Shown piece by piece: positions 57,475 to 64,000 of a stretch of DNA of 64,000 bases. The translations under genes and the position numbers were made by a program. How positions within the stretch are numbered: position 1 is the stretch's first letter; the number at the start of each line of letters is the position of its first letter. The DNA comes from Gigaspora rosea (lineage: Eukaryota; Glomeromycota; Glomeromycetes; Diversisporales; Gigasporaceae), in NCBI GenBank assembly GCA_003550325.1, contig QKWP01000647.1, forward strand, positions 17,116 through 81,115, given 5' to 3'. Under the pieces are notes generated by a model. That model made no database searches and was not told the origin of the DNA. It worked only from the letters and a program-made list of their open reading frames with translations.

Positions 57475-58102
57475 TTAAATTTGACTGGGTTGAATCATAT
57501 GCATTAAGGAAAAGAAATCAATTGATAAATTATTTTGTATCAAGTTATTCGTAGGTTCATACATTGTTGGTGGAAAATATAAATTCTGAGGTGAAGATAT
57601 CGGATATGGAATTGCATAAGGCATATATCTATGATTAGATATGTAATTACTGGTGGCAACAGAATTATCTCGTTGAACATAAATGTCTCGAATGTATTTC
57701 TAAATATAATATAAATAAATGATGTTAGGAATATTTAACTAAAATATAATTATTTGAAATCATAAACTTTTTACATACTGAAAGATCTTCATAAACTTCT
57801 TTTTCTTCAACAGTTGATTCACGCCAAAGAATACCTGTTACTTTACTTATTACTCGCATATTGGAAACTCCAAGTCGTTTCGCTTCTTTATGAACATTTT
57901 TACGGCAAAGAAGAAATGCATTTGGTGATCTTTTTGGTATTTTATTTTTTGAATGAGCTGCTATAACATATTCTTCAGCATCATTATGATAAGGAGGAAA
58001 GATCTTTGAACGGTCAAGTTGGCAAATTAGAGAATCAGCCAAACCATCCAGGGAAAATTCTGCAACTGACATTTTTGAATCCATTTTAAAAATTAAATAC
58101 AA
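57475..58102 (-). CDS. MATA_HMG-type HMG-box protein
   Basis: Two exons: 57779-58102 and 57475-57699. The intron 57700-57778 has a GTATGT donor and a TTTAG acceptor. The product is 176 residues from the ATG at 58084 (MDSKMSVAEF), or 182 from 58102. The HMG box is at residues 50-118, with PKRSPNAFLLCRKNVHKE, a conserved W88 in KVTGILWRES, and the third helix running across the splice site (VYEDLS / KYIRDIYVQR). The N-terminus is acidic; the C-terminal tail is rich in Tyr, Pro and Asn (YMPYAIPYPISSP). This fits the expanded MATA_HMG group of Glomeromycotina, sequence-specific DNA-binding proteins expected in the nucleus. Membership does not make this a mating-type locus: such genes occur in many copies and no homeodomain gene is nearby. 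It is intact and probably functional. Confidence 0.85.
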
Positions 58103-61100
58103 TTAAATATGATTATGATTTTGATTTTTTTTCCTTATTAATTATTAAAAAAAAAATAATAATAATAATAATCTATTTGAATTAATTTTTTTTTTTTTTT
58201 AAAAAAAACTTTTTAAGTTGAAAATTTTTGTAAAGCGAATTCCGTGGATTATATACTGTTTTTTTTTCTTTACCTGAATATCACCTATAAATAGTTATCA
58301 ATCCCGAATGTCACAACCTTTACCGATTCTCGACGATCTTAACTTTAATTTCACGATACAGATTTTTATTCAAAAGGTTATTTATTTACTATAAAAATTT
58401 TTTTTTTTTTAAAAAAAACTTTTTAGTATAAGTCTAGTAGATGAATGAATTTCATTGCATTAAAATAGTCACAAAGTTATCTATTTTGGTTTATTTTCGT
58501 TGCATTGTTCGTGATAAAAATATTTTTTATTTATAAATTTATATTATTGTTATAAATAGATTTATACCTGTGTCTCAAAGTGATAACAATTATATGATAC
58601 AATAGAATTATATCACATAATTTATGTGAAAGTATATTCGCGGACCGATAGATAATTTAGGCTAGTATTAAAATAAACAACTGTAATTATTTTATATTAA
58701 TGAAAATAAAAAAAAAAAAAATTTAATAACGATGAATTTTTTAAAAGTTAACATTTTAAGAACGACTGATTCATTTTCGATAATTTTAGGCTTAGCTTTC
58801 GTTTGAGCCTAATGAAATATCAGTATCGTAAGATGGTTGAATGTGCTTTCGTATACTGTAACGCTAATATTTAATTTTTGCTTTTCGATTACTTCGGATT
58901 TAAAAAAACGAATGCTAATGTTCGTAAGGAAAATTGATCCTAGATTTTTTTTTACGCTAAATTTCCTTCTTTTTTTGGGCTTGTATCACTCGCAAAAATA
59001 AGTACGTACTTACGTATGTAAATCCCTTATGCACCGGGATGACCGATCCATCCGAGTTTTCCAGACCCGGTTCCGATTACTAACTAAAAATTTAAGTAAC
59101 AATGAAAAATCGACTGTTTTAAAAAAAAAACCGTAATTAATTAATTAAAATAAAAATAAAAGAAAGAAAAAAAGGTTAATAAAATTAAAAATTTTATATA
59201 AAATATTAATTTAAATGATCAACCTGGTATTAATAAGTCATATTTGGTTATTCGATTATTCTGTTACATCTAAAAACAGAAGAGAATAATAGAAAGTGAT
59301 AATTTCTCAACAACTATACACTGTTAGTTCAATTGCGCCATACATCTATATTAAAGCCTGATTAACCAATGTTATACAGTATGTAGATCATTATATTCCG
59401 TTTTAGGACGAGGCCAAGAATTATAGATAAACCGAATATTACGAACCTTTAATCGTCAAAGATGAACAAATTTATGTTAATAGTAATGAATTGAACATCG
59501 TAAGGAAAACATTATCGTATATTGCTGACATTATTTCGATATTTCGATTATTTCAAGTTCCCATTACATGATCTGCAATAAAAAAAATGATCGTGTAACA
59601 TTGATTTTTCGGGAATGTCGGGTTTTTTTTAGTTTTGAATATTAAAACCGGGTTAGGGTTAGATTGATTTTGCTCACTTTCACCGATGCTCATTTTACAG
59701 ACACAACACTTCACAGGTAATCAATTAACCATGCTTGTTTTACAGACAATCAATTCACTTCATAGATAGTTTATGTTATCGACAAAGCTCATGTTGTAGA
59801 CAGATTTTTCATCTTCATTTTATGGACAAAATAATTCTAGTCATTGTCGTTAGGGTTAGTTTAGAATTAGGCTTAAGGTTGTGTAATTTATAAGAAAAAA
59901 AAAAAACTTCTGTGAAATGAAGCTAAAATGATCTGTCGGTGAAAAAATTGTCTACGAAAAAATGTGTTGTTTGTAAAATAAACTATGAAATCAATACTTT
60001 GTTTACGAATTGTTAATCTATTGTGTCTATAAGTGAGTGTCATTGAAATGATACGGAATCGGGTTAGATAGAGCCGGTTAGGGTTAGGATTAGAAAAAAA
60101 ATATATTAAGTTATTAGGGTCAAATCTAGTATAAGCGATACCTTCAACAAAAGTTTTTTAGCAATCCAGAAACGGTGTTAGCCACACCACATGACAATGT
60201 GAAATGGCTTGTGTGGCATATGAGGAGCATCGAATTTAGCCAATTCGCGCAATCACGTGACGTAGTCTATCTCGTTCAGCACAAGGGTAGAATCGCCACT
60301 CAGTAAAATTTCAAAACTACTTCGAAGCAAAGTTTTGTTTCGTTTGGTTAGGGTTAGGGTATTGCTACTAGGCTGCGTTATAAGGTTCAAAATTTTGCCA
60401 GATTAATTTTTGACATTTTTGACAAAACGAACATGTGTATTGTGCTACGCTACACCTGATCTTGAAATTTGATTGGCTATGAAATTTTTACGGTTATTAA
60501 ACTATCGGATAAATTACTATGTCACACAATAGCAATTATTTCGATTCTAAACAAAAATTTCGATTGATTTAGCCAAAAATTTTCGATTTATTTGAATTAG
60601 CTTTGAGTTAGCCATTACTATGTGACCCCCGGCTGTAATTTAAAAAGATATCACACATGAAAATCAATCGGTTTAACTATTTGAAATCGCAATCACATGA
60701 CTGACACAATCAACATATGCGCGGATTTGTAGATCACCCTAAAATTTTTGACGCACCTAAATTTGACTAAATGTAGATTGTTACACAATATATGTGCGTC
60801 AAACGGTTGACATCCAATCATATGCGCAGATTTACACTGTATTTAATCTGTTATAATAGTTAATAGCATGATGGAAATTGGTTTTGATTGGCTATCGATT
60901 TTGATCATCAGATCGAATATGATTGGCCAATAAATCGTAAATTCTTATAAAAATTTTTATTATGATATAGCACTTTTAAAGTAACTGATGTACCAAAATT
61001 TTTTTTTGCACTAGTACGTTCCTCGTGCCCTAACGGGTCTTTTCAAACTCTCAGATCAAGTGAGATCAAGTATTTAAAGCTAGCTAGCTTATATGTGAAA

Positions 61101-61177
61101 GTTGACAAAGGTATAAACGCTATAGTGGTTACTTTAACTTCTACAACGTAAAAGAAGGTCAGTAAGACACAATTTTA
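58103..61177. other. 3-kb intergenic region, no gene recognised
   Basis: Contains T-run/A-run hairpins near 58186 and 58400. A loosely inverted repeat-rich stretch at 59630-60095 has ATTTTACAGACA-type motifs in one half and their inverse in the other. AAATTTGATTGGCTA boxes occur near 60463 and 60886. Short TTAGGG strings (59655, 60345) are isolated. Confidence 0.45.
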
Positions 61178-61805
61178 TTACCATTTATCTACTTCTTCTA
61201 ACGCATTTTGTAATTTTAATACATCTCTTTCATCTCTTTCTTGAATAAACTCATGCTCTTCTGTGTCTTCTTCTGTCTCTTCGGAATCTTGGGATTCTTC
61301 AATTCCATCCTCCTCAGTAATATTATTTGCTCCTTTTTCAAGTCTTTTCAAAAATGAATTAACGTTTTTGTATATTCCATTCTTATAGTACTGTTCACAA
61401 TGTCGGCATCCATATTCCATCTTATCGTAGCAGTGCCAGTGAAAACCGTGACCACAAATCAAGACAGTACTATCACCTTTTTCGCTCAATGGCTTAAAAC
61501 AGTTATCACAAAGTTCTTGTGAAGGAGGAACGCTTGTACTATAACCCGTAGGTAAGAACATAACATCGACTTCTTCATTTAAAGCAGCAAGCTTGTATTT
61601 TAAAACTTCTTTTTTCTTTTTTCCTTGTTTTTTCCATGATTTATCTGTTATATTTCCAACCGTCTTAATATGGCGAAACACTTGGTGAAAGTAATCCAAT
61701 AAAAATAAGGATGTTTTATTCGCCAAATATTCTAGATTAGAGGGCGTATATGGATATCTTTTTTTTGTATGAAACATTTCTTTAAATGGCGATTCTTTAT
61801 TTGTA

Positions 61806-61837
<32 letters not shown>

Positions 61838-63982
61838 TATTGATTAAATTATTTAAATAAAGATTTTTTGGGTTTTTTTATATTACCTAAAACGCAAGCC
61901 TGTTTAATAATAGTGTCGACACTATCACCTGAAGATGTATTTGCCCGTATTTTGCTATGGAAATTTTCAACGAAATAATCGTTGAAATTTACCAAAAACA
62001 TTTTAACTACTTCTAATATTGGATGCTCTTTTTCTTGCCAATAAAAAATATCAGACAAGAATACCAAAGGTGCCTTATTATAGTTTTTACGGTTCCAACG
62101 AAGAGCGAAAGTCCATATTCGAAAAACCGTTTCAACTTATTTGTTGAAAGAGCCTGAACGAAAAAGAACCGCGTATACATCCAAAGTCGCAGGAATTACA
62201 TTATCAAGAAGATCGATCAGCATCCTATATTCCATGTCCTTACATGTTGCCTCAAATTTCGCTAATATTTTTGGTTTTATAGTTATCCATCCTTGGTAAG
62301 CAAGTTCGAGAAGAAGATTTATTCTCCACGGTTTTGGTTTTCTTGCAAGAACTTTACGCTTTCCAAAAACCGCATGAAAGAGCATCTTAAAAAAAGAGTA
62401 ATATATTTTTAGAACTTGCTCCCGGCTGTTTAGCGAAACGTGAAGCGGACCTAATATAGATATGAAGGCATTTATAGAAGCTGGTATTTTTGTATTTTGT
62501 TGATGTATATTGGTTAATGCCTTCCGTATAAAAAGTTGCCCGGGCCAGTCAGCAGCGATAGGCATTACATGATTATTCGTATGTCCTGCATTTTTATTTA
62601 CTAAGAGAATCATCTTCAAAACATTTAGATAATCGTCTAGAGAATGAAGCTGACTCTCTTAATCTCAACTAGTCGAACATCTTCCATAGTTCTTTCTGCT
62701 TCTTTTTCTTTTATTGCATCACCATAACAATGGACAGTTAAAAGATTAATTTGATCGAAATTAATGAGCCCAATTCCTTGTGAAGCGGTCAATTGACTTT
62801 TTCTTTGTAAATAGGAAAGATAGAAAATTCCATGATACAGTGTAATTAAATACAAACAAATTAAAGAAGGATCAATATTGGCAGGATTGTGGACCGAATG
62901 ATTTTTATAAATTATTGGAATTGGTGCGCATTTAGTAATTTCTTTACTGACACATGTCGAAAAATGAATAGGGGCAGAAAGAACTACGGTGTCAGGACGT
63001 CTTATTTCATGTATATTGTGGTAATCATCAATATTATATACGAAAAAACTATTTATCTAATATTAAAAATATTAAAATTTAGGGAATTATTTATTTATAA
63101 CTATAGATGTGAACGCAATTTCGTAACATAATGTAATGATAATGAGTAGGCATTTGCTATAACTCATAATCATTACATCATTTTACGGAATTGCGTTCAT
63201 ATCTCTATGACTACGGGATTTAAACTAATTTGGTAAATTCGATTTTTTTTTTTTATTGCTATTTTATTTTTTTGGTTATCTTTTATTTATTTTATGATAC
63301 TTACTTTCTCTGCAAAATATTTTTGAATATTTTAGGGATGTGCAGCTACAATTTTTTTTCGGTAGTTTTCGACAGTCTTATAACAAACCGTAATACCTGC
63401 ATTATGCAATGCATTAATTGCATCACAAGAAGCACCAGATGCAACTAAATACAATCTGATTTCCAAAGGATAGTTATTTACAAGTCTATTACGTATTGCC
63501 GCAATTGAGTAACATATATTGACTACTTTTTTCTTATCTTCCTTTCTATTAAAAGCGGATCGTCTTTCCGGAATAAATGCATTGTAAAGCTCATCAAAAA
63601 ATCCTACTAATTGTGGTTCAGCATCCTCAAGTATTGTTTGAAAACGATCTGGAGTTAATTCTAGTGTGTTATGTTCAATTCTTTGTTTTTCGTATAACAC
63701 TCTAGTCATTAAAGAAATTTTTTCCCCAAATGATAATGGTTTTCTAACGATTATATGATCTTGCTTATTATTATCAGCTGATGATCCATTATTGCGATCG
63801 GGTTCAACAATATCGAGGTAATGAGGATAGCACAATTGCTTTCCAACTTCTAAATAATTATACTGATTATAAGTGCCTTTTTCTTTTGCTTTTCTTAGAG
63901 CATATTCTGTGATTCCGCGATATTGATTTGGTCTAATCTGGCAATTATTAACAGAACAAGGGCCGAGATTTTTTTTAGTCAT
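61178..63982 (-). pseudogene. RING-H2 transposon-like family gene, three exons, inactivated
   Basis: Exons 63305-63982, 61887-63056 and 61178-61794; introns GTAAGT...ATTAG and GTAATA...AAAG. About 820 codons. I recognise the family from Rhizophagus irregularis: an N-terminal module (CSVNNCQIRPNQYRG; EIRLYLVASGASCDAINALH), a central module (VYNIDDYHNIHEIRRPD; ADWPGQLFIRKAL; ILGPLHVSLNSRE; KPKPWRINLLLELA; VIPATLDVYAVLFRSGSF) and a C-terminal RING-H2 with all eight ligands (C-x2-C, C-x-H-x2-H-x2-C, C-x2-C) before an acidic tail. Damage: in-frame TAA at 63332 (after IVAAHP), TAA at 62137 (after RSGSFNK) and a one-base frameshift near 62658. The rest of the frame is well kept, so inactivation looks recent. 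DNYHN-like aspartates suggest a transposase-derived core, but the function is unknown. Confidence 0.7.
63103..63208. mobile_element. Hairpin MITE in intron 1 of the RING-H2 gene
   Basis: About 106 bp with inverted arms GAACGCAATTTCGTAACATA and GAACGCAATTCCGTAAAATG plus a TGAT(A/T)ATGAGT block. It lies wholly inside the intron 63057-63304, which explains that intron's greater length (248 nt against 66-92 nt for others in the window). Confidence 0.75.
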
Positions 63983-64000
63983 GATTTGTAAAGTTTTTTT

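Noticed and set aside
57475-58102. Mating-type locus
   Set aside because: One MATA_HMG gene is not evidence for a MAT locus in AM fungi, where the family has many members; no homeodomain gene is nearby.

Overview
The window looks like nuclear DNA of an arbuscular mycorrhizal fungus (Glomeromycotina, Rhizophagus-like). It is strongly AT-rich, with short GTATGT-type fungal introns, a MATA_HMG-type HMG-box gene, members of transposon-like gene families I recognise from Rhizophagus irregularis, and very dense transposable elements. The species call is inference; no search was run.

Layout. 1-1614: right end of a DNA transposon carrying a three-exon gene on the minus strand, a candidate transposase. 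1615 to about 10110: an old minus-strand LINE (ORF1, APE endonuclease, RT), broken by nested insertions at 1885-2063, 6058-7804 and 8847-8997. About 10110-37430: no convincing host gene, but a stack of non-autonomous DNA transposons, long inverted repeats and minisatellites, many with clear target-site duplications (TSDs). 37433-45340: an almost complete plus-strand LINE with poly(A) and a 12-bp TSD. 45361-49469: more DNA transposons. 49573-50789: a tRNA-headed, poly(A)-tailed retroposon with a perfect 14-bp TSD. About 50940-52930: coding-like fragments of unknown origin. 57475-58102: a two-exon MATA_HMG gene. 61178-63982: a three-exon RING-H2 family gene with two nonsense codons and one frameshift.

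The most interesting signal is a transposon family recognised only by AGGACCC termini and 8-bp TSDs (seven copies, 179 bp to 3.3 kb). Its interiors are largely unrelated, and one copy carries the candidate transposase gene. Other families are hAT-like (CAGTGTTG or TAGAGATG ends, 8-bp TSD), PIF/Harbinger-like (GGGCAGTG, GGGCGCTG, GGGTGGTG or GGCCATAC ends, TTA/TAA TSD) and Mutator-like (9-bp TSD). Nesting gives a relative order of insertion.

Assembly caveats: single N characters at 4598, 8620, 28745, 41405 and 43039 are each flanked by a duplicated stretch, which looks like unmerged contig ends rather than biology. There is one 350-base N gap at 26181-26530.
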